A stretch of DNA of 64,000 nt, from positions 5,362,236 through 5,426,235 of the forward strand of contig NC_072450.1 in NCBI RefSeq assembly GCF_027596085.1, given 5' to 3'. The translations under genes were made by a program, and so were the position numbers. Source of the DNA: Anoplopoma fimbria. Lineage: Eukaryota; Chordata; Actinopteri; Perciformes; Anoplopomatidae. Position 1 is the stretch's first letter. Each line of letters begins with the position of its first letter. Positions 49,130-60,850 of this stretch are shown piece after piece. The notes below the pieces were generated by a model. The model was not told the DNA's origin. It was given only the letters and a program-made list of their open reading frames with translations, and searched no databases.

Positions 49130-49386
49130 AAGGGCTACAACTAACAAATATTTCCATTATCAGTGAATCTTCCAATTTATTTTCAAATTGTGGAAAATGC
49201 CCATCACAATTGTTCATGTTTTGTCCGGCCTACTCTCCAAAATTTAAAGATGTTAAATTCAGAATCACAAACAAAGCATCAACATCCTTCGATTGGAGTA
49301 GCTGAAACAAGGAAGTGTATTTTGCTTAAAAAATGATTATGTTATTATTATGTTACTTGCCGAAATTTTTTATCATTTCAGCTCTA
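49130..49386. mobile_element. Short hAT-like AT-rich element
   Basis: The left end is AAGGGCTACAACTAAC and the right end is the reverse complement of TAGAGCTGAAATGAT. These are eroded versions of TAGGGCTGCAACTAA-type ends. Flanking octamers TTCTGCAC and GTTTGCAC match at six of eight positions. Length is 257 bp and there is no coding capacity. Related fragments occur at 17946-18550, 56229-56440 and 57923-58505. Confidence 0.6.
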
Positions 49387-51130
49387 GTTTGCACCTTCTA
49401 GTAGAACCTCCAAATAAAGAGTTCCACTTTAAATGCTTTTACCCCGGGGAACATGAAAGATAAAAACACAAAGATGCGAAATACTCGCCTGCAATTAATT
49501 TGCATCAAAACTATTCATAAAGGCAGCAAATTTGTAAAAGTTGCAGCACTTTGTCAATAAAAGGTTTGAATAGATTCATTCAGCGGACAAACTTCTGTGA
49601 TCCTATTGACGGCGAGCAGCGTATGGCAGTCTGTCTGAGCTAAATTGTTTTATAGCCTAAGCTACTGGAAGCTATTTTATGAGTTTCATGAGTGAATTCT
49701 CAGTTACACAGTGTATATGTCGAGGCTTTTTATTGTGAAAGGTGAGAACAAATAGGAGTTCATCTTGTTTGTACTGCCTTTGTTGAGGTTTAAAAAGGAA
49801 TAATAAAGTTTGCCATCTGGATTCGGACTATAGAGCCTCCGTGTTGTTGTACACTATAGTGTACTTTTCGAAAATGTCCATGCTTCACAACTTGAGTGGT
49901 TGATGTCTTTATTCATGGTGTGAAAGCTCAGAAAATGTATTCTCGCAGTGTAATATTTGCATACCGTGTGATAGAATTCAAGACAAAAGCGGGTATTTCT
50001 ACATTGAACATTGCACGTGTAGATTTTGTGAACCGGATTTCTTGTTGTACGCGACAGAACTCACTCCACAAATGAGGAAGAGCAAATTATCTATTAAATC
50101 AAAAGCCAACCGCCTTTCTGTTTTGTCGCCGTAACATATTCACAAACGTTTTTATCCTCCCTATTCATTTTTATTCAGAGAGAATTGTTTCTTCAATTAA
50201 CATATCCGGTCTTGTGTCACGATTTTAAGTGGATGAAAGCGACTGGCGTATGAGTGAATGGAAGATAGAGGGAAAGCGACAGATGTTGGCTGAAGTCGCT
50301 GTTGCTCCTCTCTCTGTGCCCTGGTGTAAAAGTGGGTGTTCATCCCCTGAATACAGATGGCATTACACAAGCAATCCTCTAAACGGCTGAGACACGCTAA
50401 CATGCTGCTGTCTGGAATGGCCCGCGTCTATCTGCAGCGCCTTTGCAAAAGCCAAACACCTCAGTTAATCTCACTGCCAAGGGCCTCAGTTTAGGATACG
50501 GTTCAGAAGACATGTCATATTACCTTTTACACACACTTGGTCCTGCAGTAAATGTCCTGCGTTCTTTTGTTTTTTTATATTTTCTATGATGTCAGTGAGA
50601 GGAGGGGACAAGCAGTAAGTTATGTAGAAAATTGGGGCAACTCTTTGAAGCTGCCCGACGGTAGTCTCCACTGGAGAATCAATGCGTGATGGAAAATGTT
50701 GCTTGAATGCACAATCATCTTCATAAAATTGAATTTCGGTGTGGCGTCTTTCCTCTGGTCCCCTCCCTTGTGCCTTGGCGGAGGATCGGCCTGAACTTAT
50801 GACAATTAACCTTGAACGCCGTAGGGGGAAAGAAAAGGATGGAGCCGGCAAGATCTTCAATAATTAAATTATCCCTCCTGTTGCACATCTCGAGGTCCAC
50901 TGCCACATCCTCTGCCTCCCCAGTCACTGATGGATCATGTCTTTGTTGTGCAAATTCCTACTCATTGTGTCTTACTTCACCGTTCAGACAGTGTAAGTCT
51001 ACAGAGAGCTGCTAGTGAGCATGCAACTGCTTTATAATTTAATACCTGTGACATGCTATATGCTTAACATTGTTTCATTATGCAAGCAAAGGCAACTTAC
51101 ATGTCTCTATGATTACGTGCCTTCCTCGTA
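49387..51130. other. Non-coding DNA, no gene recognised
   Basis: No transposon end or gene was identified. The frame of 124 codons at 50486-50860 (minus) lacks domain features. Confidence 0.5.
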
Positions 51131-51448
51131 GCACTTATTGCATTCGTATTACTTGGCTGCACTTACTGTATTCGTATTAGTTTATTGCACTTATTCTATT
51201 CGTAGTAGTTTGTAGCACTTATTGTATTCGTATTAGTCTGTTGCAATTATTGTTTTCATAGTAATCTGCTTCTGCACTATACTTTTGCTCTGGTTTATGC
51301 TCTTAGACGCTTGTTTAAGAAAGGAGATGCACTTATGACTTCTGGTGACCAGTAGTTCTCTTGAATACCTATGTTGAATACACTTCCTGTAAGTCGCTTT
51401 GGATAAAAGCGTCTGCTAAATGACTGTAATGTAATGTAATGTAATGTA
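51131..51448 (+). mobile_element. L2 LINE 3' tail with 28-bp tandem units
   Basis: The copy ends in GTCGCTTTGGATAAAAGCG, CTGCTAAATGACTG and a (TGTAA)n run, the tail used by L2-clade LINEs and their partner SINEs. Upstream are five tandem units of exactly 28 bp starting at 51131, 51159, 51187, 51215 and 51243, each opening GCACTTATTG or a close variant. No reverse-transcriptase frame remains, so this is a 5'-truncated insert. Confidence 0.75.
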
Positions 51449-51467
51449 CGTGTGTGTAACGTGACAT

Positions 51468-51773
51468 TAGGGATGCTAACTTAGATTTTTTTTTTTTTTT
51501 TTTTACAACAATCCCAAATGTCCCCAGTTTACCTATCAGTGGAGTTGACAGCCACAATGTAGCATGCATAGTGGTGGAAACGTGCAGTCACTTTCCCAGT
51601 AAGCCTCCACTGCATTGATTCGTTGTCAGCTGTGTGTCGGCCGTGCATACTCTATCAGGGGTTTGCACCGGTGAAATGCAACCCCAGCGTAACGTTAGCG
51701 AGTGTGAGAGAGACAGCGTGTGTGATGTTGAGTATTAAGTCAGCAGTAAGGTTATATCTCTGAACGTAGCAGG

Positions 51774-51833
<60 letters not shown>

Positions 51834-52323
51834 TTATTTGTCAGCGAATGAATCATACTTTGATTCATTTATCTATGTTCATTATTTATTTTCCAGTGAC
51901 AGTGCTCATTGATCAACAAATGTGCCAGAGTTAGCTAGAGAGCTAATTGTCACTTATAGTCGGTGGGCAGGATATTACAATTTAGAGGCCAAATATGATC
52001 AGTACAACGCTACAGCAAACAATATAGTACAACACTCTACAGCACAATACAACACAATACGATACACTACAATAAAAAACATGAATACTAACTGCTGTTA
52101 ACAGTTTATGGTGTTAGCCCCAAAGCTAGCCACAGCTACGGCTAAGGCTTAAGGTGGGCTGACCTTTTAAGGAAGACCTGATGTTCTCCTTTAAGTGACG
52201 AGCTGCTCATTTAAGTTTTGCTCAGTATTTTAACATGCAAAAATAATATATATATATACATTTAAACTTATCAAAATTCCTAACGTCAGTTAACGGTTAA
52301 ACTGTTGATCATTAGCATCCCTA
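51468..52323. mobile_element. hAT non-autonomous element with 8-bp TSD
   Basis: Perfect 12-nt terminal inverted repeats TAGGGATGCTAA lie at both ends (51468 and, reverse complemented, 52312-52323). Flanking octamers CGTGACAT (51460-51467) and CTTGACAT (52324-52331) agree at seven of eight positions. Length is 856 bp. The interior contains a T run, a (GT)26 microsatellite and AT-rich DNA, with no transposase. It starts only 20 nt after the L2 tail. Confidence 0.85.
51777..51829. repeat. (GT)26 microsatellite inside the hAT element
   Basis: An uninterrupted GT run within the hAT copy at 51468-52323. It either arose after insertion or was carried by the element. Other copies of the family would decide. 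Confidence 0.96.
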
Positions 52324-53904
52324 CTTGACATGCCAAATCAAGTGAATATTGGTTTGAGATTATATGTGTTTGCAAAGAGGTTCGGAAACTGTGTGACACC
52401 TGTGAAAATGTATATATGTATTTTTTTTATTGCACAATCCCTTTTAATATACACATGATTTTGTTTAATAACCTACTTTAACATTGAGTTCAGAATTACA
52501 ATGTATTGCACACGCCAGTTCGTGGCAGATTAAGCGGTCTTTTGCACATTACTGAAGCCTTACAGAGAGGACCAGTTTCAGTTGATAGTATGAGCCCCTG
52601 GAAAGTGGTGCCTGGAGCTGCTGTACCGATAGACTTGCCGGTAAAATGATAATAGTGAACATTTTTTATACACCACTCTGAATGGGGTTATAACTGCTTT
52701 ATCTTAACTATTTAAGAGCAGTGGCCATTCAGGAACCAGTGCTATAGGGCAACCTGCAATTCAGACTTAATGCCTTGGTTCAGTGCAAAGACAGGAGTAT
52801 TAGTAACATGACTTTTGGTTCGGTAGGAAACCTGGGTGAAGACAGGGTCCAGGTTCGGTCCCAGGACCTTATTGCTGTGAGCTGACAGTGGGGCCGTTTA
52901 TCCACCTCAGACTGATCCAGAAACAGATTTTGATTAATAATTTCAGAGCTCCAGAACAGCTGCAATGGGTTTTTTTTCGTAGCAATGAGAGCCCAGTGAG
53001 TGGCATTCATCATTCATCCAGGTTGAGGAGTGCGTTGGCTCAATCAGGTGTAGGAGGGCTTCATGTTCATGTCTGGGTGAAGCAGAGAGCTGCCAATCAC
53101 TCGCTGAACAACCCACTTGACAAAGCACTTGTCTCAAGCTAATGCCTATTGATCACCAGGAGCGAGGCAAAATTGTGGGCCATGCTGGCATGGATCCACT
53201 CTGAGGAAAACAAACCATTACAGGAAAACAACACGAAAACAGCCGTTGAGATGGCTGACTCAAGGTCTGCATCCAGCTAACACTCCTGTTGTAGCATTGG
53301 TGCTATTACTTCCCATCATGCATGTTTGGAAAGGAGATTCTGTTTGTGTAATTATGTGAGGTAGAAGCATTTCTGAAGTAAAGTTTGTACTTGGCGTAGG
53401 AAATTATATTGAATACCTTCACAGCATCATTTCTACAGGCTGTTTTTTTCATATATTCATCAGTAACCACAACCAATCTATTTTATTCACAGTCAATTTT
53501 AGACAAAGGGGCCGTTCAAATAGATTTAAGGCTCACAAAGTCATTGAATTGTGACTGTGACCTTCAGTTTAGGGATCAACCCTGGAAGAGATGAGACCCA
53601 CTGTGGCGTGAAACACTCTGATCACCTAATGTGCTATAAATCCACACCATTACAGTAATTGACCCACCGCATTGTAATCACAAACAATACTGTACTTTCT
53701 CATTTGGATAATGTAAATGAAGGGCTTTTTAAAATTGACTTTATCCTAGGTTAATTTCTAGCAACACTGAGCAGACTGTAGTCATTATGGCTGACAGTGA
53801 CAATATTCTGTTGTCAATGTTTTCTTTTTTACTATCTCCTAACCTTAATATTTCTTCAGCTGTGATACTATTTACTCCGTACATCTAATGATTTCATTGT
53901 TATG

Positions 53905-53905
<1 letters not shown>
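52324..53905. other. Non-coding DNA, no gene recognised
   Basis: Mixed-composition sequence with short chance frames on both strands. No transposon ends were noticed. Confidence 0.5.
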
Positions 53906-53953
<48 letters not shown>

Positions 53954-54016
53954 ACACAAAAAAACAAACATAGCAGGTTTGAAGGTTAACAGGGTTTTCT
54001 TCAATCCTGCACACTG

Positions 54017-54075
<59 letters not shown>
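53906..54075. repeat. Two (AC)n tracts 71 bp apart
   Basis: AC runs at 53906-53949 (about 22 units) and 54021-54075 (about 27 units) flank a short unique spacer. Open frames across them (Thr-His repeats on the plus strand, Cys-Val on the minus strand) are artefacts. Confidence 0.95.
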
Positions 54076-54078
<3 letters not shown>

Positions 54079-54649
54079 CAGTTACACATGTACAGGTGTC
54101 TCGCGGGGCCCCCTCGCAGCGCTGCCCTTTCCTCTGGATATGCTCAAACAGAATAGACAGGCTTGAGGGCTTGGAAGAGGGCCAGGCTCGTCTCCTGGAT
54201 TTTTGGGTCATAAACGCGGCCTCTGCCCGAGGACCGCAGGGCCTTTTAAAAACAGGGCTCAGCTTGATTGGACACACTTCTGTTGCTCCATCCCGACTGC
54301 TGCCGAGCCAGCTGATCAGAGAGGCAGAACAAAGCCGGTTCTCTTACAAGCCGGTCGGCTCTCAACCTCATACAGTAAACAGAATATATATTTCTTTAAA
54401 AAAAAGACTGTCTTCGCTTCAATACAGCTTGTAGATGGTGTTGTAAGCAGCAGCAGCAGCAGCCCAGGATTGTGTACCAAAATAAAGGATGAGATACATG
54501 CTACATAGAAATAGAAGAAGAGTTTAGGCCACAAATTGTAATAACCTGTGCAGCGACTACGGACAAGAATTTGCTCTCTAGCCAACTCTGGCAAGAATAC
54601 ATTTTGGTGGAAACTGAAATGTTGATAAATGGGCACTGTCCCTGTTAAA
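54076..54649. other. Non-coding DNA, no gene recognised
   Basis: The part up to 54340 is GC-richer than its surroundings and carries open frames on both strands, including the tail of the 151-codon Thr-His frame. There is no domain, start context or splice signal to support an exon. A short (AGC)n run lies near 54450. Confidence 0.45.
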
Positions 54650-55090
54650 TAAATGAATAAAAAATATATATAAATAGAACTGACACTCCCTTTCAAATCT
54701 ACATTGCAGGATGGTCAGAGCGGCGGCCATTTTTACGTGAACTGTTGCTATTGTGACCACTGTAGTAAGCTAACTTCCCTATAAACTAAGCCGTCTTATG
54801 GCAAGTAGCAGACTCACTGAGGTGAGGCTCTGCAGTAACGACTAAAACAAGCTTCTTTTCCTGAACCAGTGTAGCATTGCAGCATGGTGTAATCAACCAG
54901 CTAGCTAGCTAGCTTACTAGGAGGCAGCTGGCTAGTTAACTAGCTTGCTAATTCCGCCATGCTTTAATGCTACACTGTTCCTCCACATCTCTCCCCACTG
55001 CTTCGGGGAAGGACAAGCTATCTAACTAGCTAATTAGCCAGCCATCCGCATGCTGCGTCCGCTCTCTTCCTGGCATGCTAAGATAACACT
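54650..55090 (-). repeat. Repeat B, copy 1, with large central palindrome
   Basis: The minus strand from about 55075 to 54650 matches, in order, the plus strand at about 60330-60720: GAGCGGACGCAGCA, AAAGCATGG, AGCAAGCTA, AATGGCCGCC and CTCTGACCATCCTGC. The centre (54867-54977) is an imperfect palindrome with arms of about 50 nt, dense in CTAG and AGCT words. Two inverted copies show that it is an interspersed family. No coding capacity. Class is unknown, and the palindrome suggests a foldback DNA element. Confidence 0.65.
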
Positions 55091-56228
55091 GTGGCCCCAC
55101 TGTCGTGTGTTATCACCGTAACAACTAACAAGCAATTTATTTTGTCAATTTACTTTGACCATGGCAACAGTTAAATGTCTGTATCACTCCCATTCCATTT
55201 CAATGGAGATAGATTAAGCCTCCACAGCTAATTTCAACAGGTCCTTAGTACGGTCCCTATGCATTCTGCATACGGCCTTGCTCATGCTGGTGTTTTGAAC
55301 GTCTAATTTGTTCATGAATAAAACAACACGAACCATTTGGCTCATGAATATGGAATAGATGGAACCAGAGGCTCTCCCCATAATCAACAGTCGACGCACA
55401 CAGTCCGTCGTCAGCTCTGTAGCTCTGCAGCAGCATTTCCTCTAGTGCATTTAGCCAATCACAGCCGATCATAGCCTTTGCAGAATGTTAGTGTTGGTAC
55501 AAACTGTCCGTGAATAATGTGTGAATGCAGCGGCTTTCGTCGCCAAGGATATTTTAGTGGATCACAGACGTTCTCCCTCTCCTTCTGTCTCTCTTTTTTC
55601 GCTCTCTCTCATCTTCATGCACAGACAAACGGTATTTACAGTGTGACAGCCCTAATTCCCTAGAAAACCAACTTGCAGCAAAAAAAAAAGAAAATGATTG
55701 TAATGTTTTATTCACTGCTGTTGGATAAACAGTGTGCTCTCTGTAGGAACAACAGTGAAGCATGATGCAGAGCTGAACTGCTAATGCACCAACAATCTCT
55801 GCCCATCCATTTACCCCGCCTAAAGCTACATGGCTCTGGTCCAACATGGCCATATGCCCCTTAGCCTAGCTGCTCTACGCTATATTAAATGACTCATGAT
55901 ACAGAGTCTACATGTCATCACTACCCAGAAATGAGAAAACACAACTGGGTGATACAAACTAGTGAATAGAGATATGGATGCTTGTCTGGCTCAAGTCATC
56001 GTTTCAGTGAAATGAGATGTCTATTCTATTTTTTGGGCTGTTTTACTGCCATCATCAATTGGTCTGTTGACTGTTTTTGTGATAAGTCAATGATTTTGTT
56101 AAAATAATCTTTGAAATCATGACCCAAAGATTCCATTTACAATCAATCATAAAATAACTTACATTGAACAAGTGCAAATCAGATCATTTTTTTGCATTTT
56201 TGTTGGAAACATGGCTCTAATTATTAAT
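55091..56228. other. Non-coding DNA, no gene recognised
   Basis: Mixed sequence with a short A run near 55680. No recognisable feature. Confidence 0.5.
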
Positions 56229-56440
56229 TACAGCTGAAACAATCACTCAATTGACAGGAACTTAATCAACAACTAATCACAGTCATTTTTTAATGGTTCC
56301 AGCTTCTTAAATTTAAGAATTTTATGTTTTTCTCTGTCTCATATCAGTAAACTTAGTTGGACAAGACATGCAGTTTAAAGACATTGCTTTGGGCTTTAGA
56401 AAATTAGTCAAATGATAAATCACCTACAAATGAAACAAAA
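56229..56440 (-). repeat. Fragment of the hAT-like AT-rich family
   Basis: On the minus strand the words run from TTTCTAAAGCCCAAAGC through CTTGTCCAACTAAG to GATTGTTTCAGCTG, in the order of the family seen at 49130-49386. One end is missing or diverged. Confidence 0.5.
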
Positions 56441-56654
56441 AAAAAACAAGTTGCCTCGTTGCGATATGATCTATTGAGACTACATTAAATGTTGGTGATT
56501 TCCATGTTTTAGTCCATTCGAGGAGGTGCATTCTCCTCTTTGAGGTTGTATAAACTATCTGCATTTTTTAAAGCATTTTTCAACCCTATTATATCAACAC
56601 TACAAGGCTGTCAAGCTAGAAATACTAGGCTCTATTCAGCGGCAGAAAGGTTTG

Positions 56655-57361
56655 AGGCAAAGCCCTTTCAAGGACTTGCTTTCACCTACACTAGGTTTTG
56701 AACTTGACTTTCAAATGGCAGAATACTTATATGGATGCCTTTAGTGTAGGTTGGACTATGCTTTGTAGTTGTGGATCAACATAAGCAGTAGCTGTGCAGA
56801 CTTGTTAGTGGGTGGCTCAAAATATATATTCATCACTTCACACATATAAGCTGCTTTGCTTGGTATAAATGTGCCTTCTGTGGGTCTGGTATTAGCATTA
56901 TGAGTCAAACCACAAAAAGTTGAGGGGAGGTGTACAACTTCTAGTCACTCTAGTGGCATTGGTGACCATCTGTCTTTTTTTTCTAGCGCCATCATGTTAT
57001 TGACATTTGTGGTTTTGATTGAAATGTCTTAACAACTATTGGATGAATTACCACCAAATGCAGACATTACTGTTAACATCAGGGGGAGAAAATGTAATTC
57101 GTCCAATACTGTAGTTTGTGTCGAAATACCTTTAAATCTCATGACATCTCATCAGCCTGAGCTGTACTTTGTGTTTAGTGCTGATAGGCAAATGTCACCG
57201 TGTTAACGCGCTAAACCTAAATGTTTAGTCTAGTAAGCATTGTGCCTGCTAAACATCAGCATGTGTATTTTAATGCTGACTTTAGCATTTAGCACAAATC
57301 ACCACTGTGCCTATAAGTACAGCCTCACAGAGCTGATAGCATGGCTCTCGACTCTTGGTTC
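56655..57361 (+). repeat. Repeat A, copy 1
   Basis: This copy and 59905-60850 share in order: GGCAAAGCCCTT, CTTGCTTTCACCTACA, ATGAGTCAAACCACAAA, TGCTGAACATCAGCATGT-like, TAAGTNCAGCCTCA and GCTAGCATG-like words. In addition it has GTCTTAACAACTATTGGATG and CATCAGCCTGAGCTGTAC, which I recognise from an abundant percomorph repeat. There are no terminal repeats and no coding frame. Class is unknown. Confidence 0.65.
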
Positions 57362-57922
57362 TGTCAATTTAAAAATGCACAAAACAACTGCAATGTAGGT
57401 TGTGATTAACTCTTCTGAACCTGCAAAATGAATAATACATGGCCATTACGCTAAAGACAAGGCTCTTTCCTTTTCAGTGCCTAAAAAGCGGACGTTTAGG
57501 CTAAGAGATACAAAGTTTTCACCAAAAAGCAAGGTTGTATTCTTATTACTTTGTCTGAATGGACACAAAAACAGTGTATGTTTCTGTATCCAGGAAAGTG
57601 ATGCATCTTTATCCGATATCAGATAAAAGGTCTGGCTAATTAAAAACACTGCACCACAAGTGGTAGGTAGGTTAGTCAAGCAGTGCTACTGTCTCTAATA
57701 TTATTAAATGTCCCTCATTGTGAGTCATTTTCATTACCAAAGGTGTGAATCAGATAAAGACTCCGGACTCCCCCTCAGTTTTTGTCCGTATTCCCTGCAT
57801 GGATAATTAAACTCCAGACAGCAGGTGCTACTTACACAAGCTTGCAAAATTTTGCTTCAGCTGTGTATTCACAAAAGACATAACAAGGAAAAGCTTACTG
57901 AGCTTCAGGTGTAACGAATAAT

Positions 57923-58505
57923 TAGGGCTGTGACTAATGATTATTTTCATTATTGATTAACCTGCTGATTAACATCTTTATTAATTAAGGCGAGTTACTA
58001 CAGGCAAAAAACATTGTATTTACATGAACTGGTCAATTATGAGATTGTTGGCTTATTCTGCCTCCAAAACACACCCTCTTTAACATTAGTGGAAAAAACA
58101 ACAACATCTAAAATACTAATTTAGGTGTTTATTCTATCACACATTGTCTATTTGCATCTGAGGAATTTGCCTACATTCACAGGAAGTTAGCATTAGATAA
58201 TGCCTCATTTGTATATTTACAAACCATACAAAAATGTATATTTGTCTTCAAGTAAATCATCAAGTGGGTATGTATGTAGGGAGGTATAGTTAACATTTTT
58301 ATCCTACTCACCTAAAGTGTCTTACCTTAATTAATTGTTCTGTTTAATTGCACACAATAGTAAACAAGGTGACGTCTTAACCATATATTCATATTATCAA
58401 TGAAAAAAGCACATTTGAGAAGCAGGTACTAGTGAGGTTTTAGCAGTTTTTGACCAAGAAATTATGTAAAAGGTTAATTGATTATCAAAATTCTTTAACC
58501 ATTGA
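57923..58505 (+). repeat. Interrupted copy of the hAT-like AT-rich family
   Basis: It begins TAGGGCTGTGACTAATGATT and continues with ATTTTCATTATTGATTAA. Near its far end are CACATTTGAGAAGCAGG and GGTTAATTGATTATCAAAA. The middle is replaced or highly diverged, and the terminal CAGCTCTA is missing. Confidence 0.5.
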
Positions 58506-59904
58506 TAAAGCATCCAACTCACATAAAGCATTTTTTTTTCTTGTTAAAGCAAAGTGTTGTTGAACCATGCACATTATTTTAGATCTATGTCATATGCTGA
58601 GGTTTTCAGATGTCTGTGTGTGAGATTTATGTCGCCAACAGCATAGAATTGTATTTGTAGTTTTTGAAGCATTGAAAAATAGCGTTAGAAAATGATTATG
58701 CTACTATTTATATCTTATTGTCAAATGCATGGCTAATTTTAATACTATAATGTGAATGATTTAATCAGTATTGAGACAGCGTTTGTTTTAAAAATCTTTA
58801 AATGGAAAATATATTAAATTACAAAATTGAGCCAATAGGTCTTCTAGGACTCTCATCCGGCGGATCCGCTGATCCACGCATTTTTCAAAGGTTCGGTGAC
58901 TGTGATGAATAAAACATAGTATTGGCAATTCAATAGGAGAACTTTGATTGGAATCAGCTGCCAAAAAATGTGATTGGGACATCCCTGTCTTCAGTGATGT
59001 AAGAGAGTTACAAGATGCAGAAAACAAGTAAAAGAACAAACTGTGGTGCAAACGTCATTTAAGTACTCCAGCTGCATTGGATATTTACTCAATGCTTAAT
59101 GCATGTCACAACAAATGAAAGGGACCATGTGTTATTATTGAGAATACAGTACACAAATAAATGCATCGTAGGAGCTTTACTCTTTCTTTCCCTTTGAATT
59201 TGAAGGACAAAATGCCCTTGTAGCAAACAATGAAGTTCACCAATTATGTATTAGTACATGGCAAACAAGGGAACAAGATGTTCGAACAGCCTTGTTCAAG
59301 CCCAGGATACCCCGTGGTTGAAAATAAATGTTGTCATAAAAAGGGGGAAAATGTAGCAGAGGCGACTCTGAGCCACACACTAAAGAGGCAATCTCGTCAG
59401 ATTTACAAGATTCCCTTCTCGGTTTAGTAGTGTTTGACTTGGCGCCAGTTACTGGGGTTTCATCTTTGCCAATTAAGCCAATCTAATGTATTCCAGCAAC
59501 TGGAATCTAAGCTGTTTGCCAAAGCATTAATGAACGAGACATTCATTTCATTCTTACACTGATTTGGTAATTTCCTTCAATGCATCGTGAATCACTTTCT
59601 GTTCCTGGTGAGTTGCAACATGAAAGTCCTCGAAGTAACGTCAAGATATTCTCATCAAATACATCTGAGCTAAATGAACTGGCAGGAGATAAAATGTATA
59701 TTACTATGCCGGGAATTGGATAAATAGGGTAAAGTTAGAGAGAGGGAGACAGAAAGAGGAGGGGGGGGGGCCTTGAACATGAGAGAGATAGAGACTCATC
59801 ATGACCGTCATCACTTCAGCTATTATCCCTAATTCTCTAAGGGAATATCTCAGTAAGGCGGAGTAAATTTGTGGCTGATAAGCTGAGACAATGAGATTTG
59901 CCCG
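58506..59904. other. Non-coding DNA with one unique-looking stretch
   Basis: The stretch 58830-58990 has words (GGATCCGCTGATCC, TGATTGGGACATCC) that hint at a further dispersed repeat. The stretch 59420-59690 is balanced and repeat-free. No gene was recognised. Confidence 0.45.
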
Positions 59905-60850
59905 GGCTTTGTGGCAAAGCCCTTCCAAGGGCTTGCTTTCACCTACAATAGGTCTGAACTTGATGCATCACATGGCAGAACACACTCCTATGACTCTCTT
60001 TGGTGTTGGTGGGACTCTGCTGCAGTTGTGTTATGAATACATATAAGCTGCCTGTGCTTTTTCCAGTGTAAAGAATTCATTCTTTCCTCTGCTCTAATAA
60101 GCACTATGAGTCAAACCACAAATAGTTCAATTGGCAAATGTTAGCATGCTAACGGACTACAAATTTTAACATGGCAAGCATTGCTCCTGCTGAACATCAG
60201 CATGTACATCGTCATTGTCAGCATGTAAGCATGCTATCTTTAGCATTAAGCTGCCTTCAGATGATAGGAAATTCGCTATTCGCTCACTGCAATGTAGGGC
60301 GCAGTGCTAAGAGGCAATTTCAGCTTGTTGAGAACGGAGCGGACGCAGCACGATGTTCTTCTCATTTTTCTTTAAACACTGTAGCAATAAAGCATGGCAT
60401 AATTAGCAAGCTACCTAACTAGCCATCTGTTTGCTGGTTAGCCAGCTAGCTAGCTTACTAATTATGCTTTAATTCTACTCGTATACTCTACGTTTCGTAA
60501 CATTATTACTCCAACCAACAACGGTTGTTGTAGTTGTTTTAGTTGTTACTGCAAAACTTCAACTCAGTGATTCTGTGAATTGCCGTAAATTGGTTTAGTT
60601 TATATGGAAGTTAGCGGGCTACAGTCGCAAAGGCAACGGTGCACATAAAAATGGCCGCCACTCTGACCATCCTGCCACATTGATTTGATGGGAATGTACT
60701 TTCTACTCCTATGTTATTTATAGTTGTGCCCCATAAGAAAACAATGATACAGTCAGCGCAGAGCTAATCATGTGTGGGCAGTTTTAAGCACAAAGCAACA
60801 CTTTGCCTGTAAGTGCAGCCTCAAAGAACTGCTAGCATGACTGTTAAACA
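59905..60850 (+). repeat. Repeat A, copy 2, interrupted by repeat B
   Basis: It matches copy 1 at both ends (GGCAAAGCCCTT start; GTGCAGCCTCA and GCTAGCATGACTG end). The middle section of copy 1 with ACAACTATTGGATG is missing here. At about 60250 the family sequence TTTAGCATTA stops and resumes at about 60782 with AAGCACAAAGCAAC. Repeat B fills the gap. Confidence 0.6.
60250..60781 (+). repeat. Repeat B, copy 2, inserted in repeat A
   Basis: It matches the minus strand of 54650-55090 through GGAGCGGACGCAGCAC, AGCTAGCTAGCTTACTAAT and AAAATGGCCGCCACTCTG. The central palindrome is present but shorter and more diverged (about 60376-60477). It lies inside repeat A, so this B copy is the younger insertion. 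Confidence 0.6.

Noticed and set aside
53900..54277. 125-codon minus-strand open frame with Cys-Val repeats
   Set aside because: It is the reverse translation of the same two AC tracts.
53979..54434. 151-codon plus-strand open frame
   Set aside because: Its long Thr-His part is a translated (AC)n microsatellite and the remainder has no domain.
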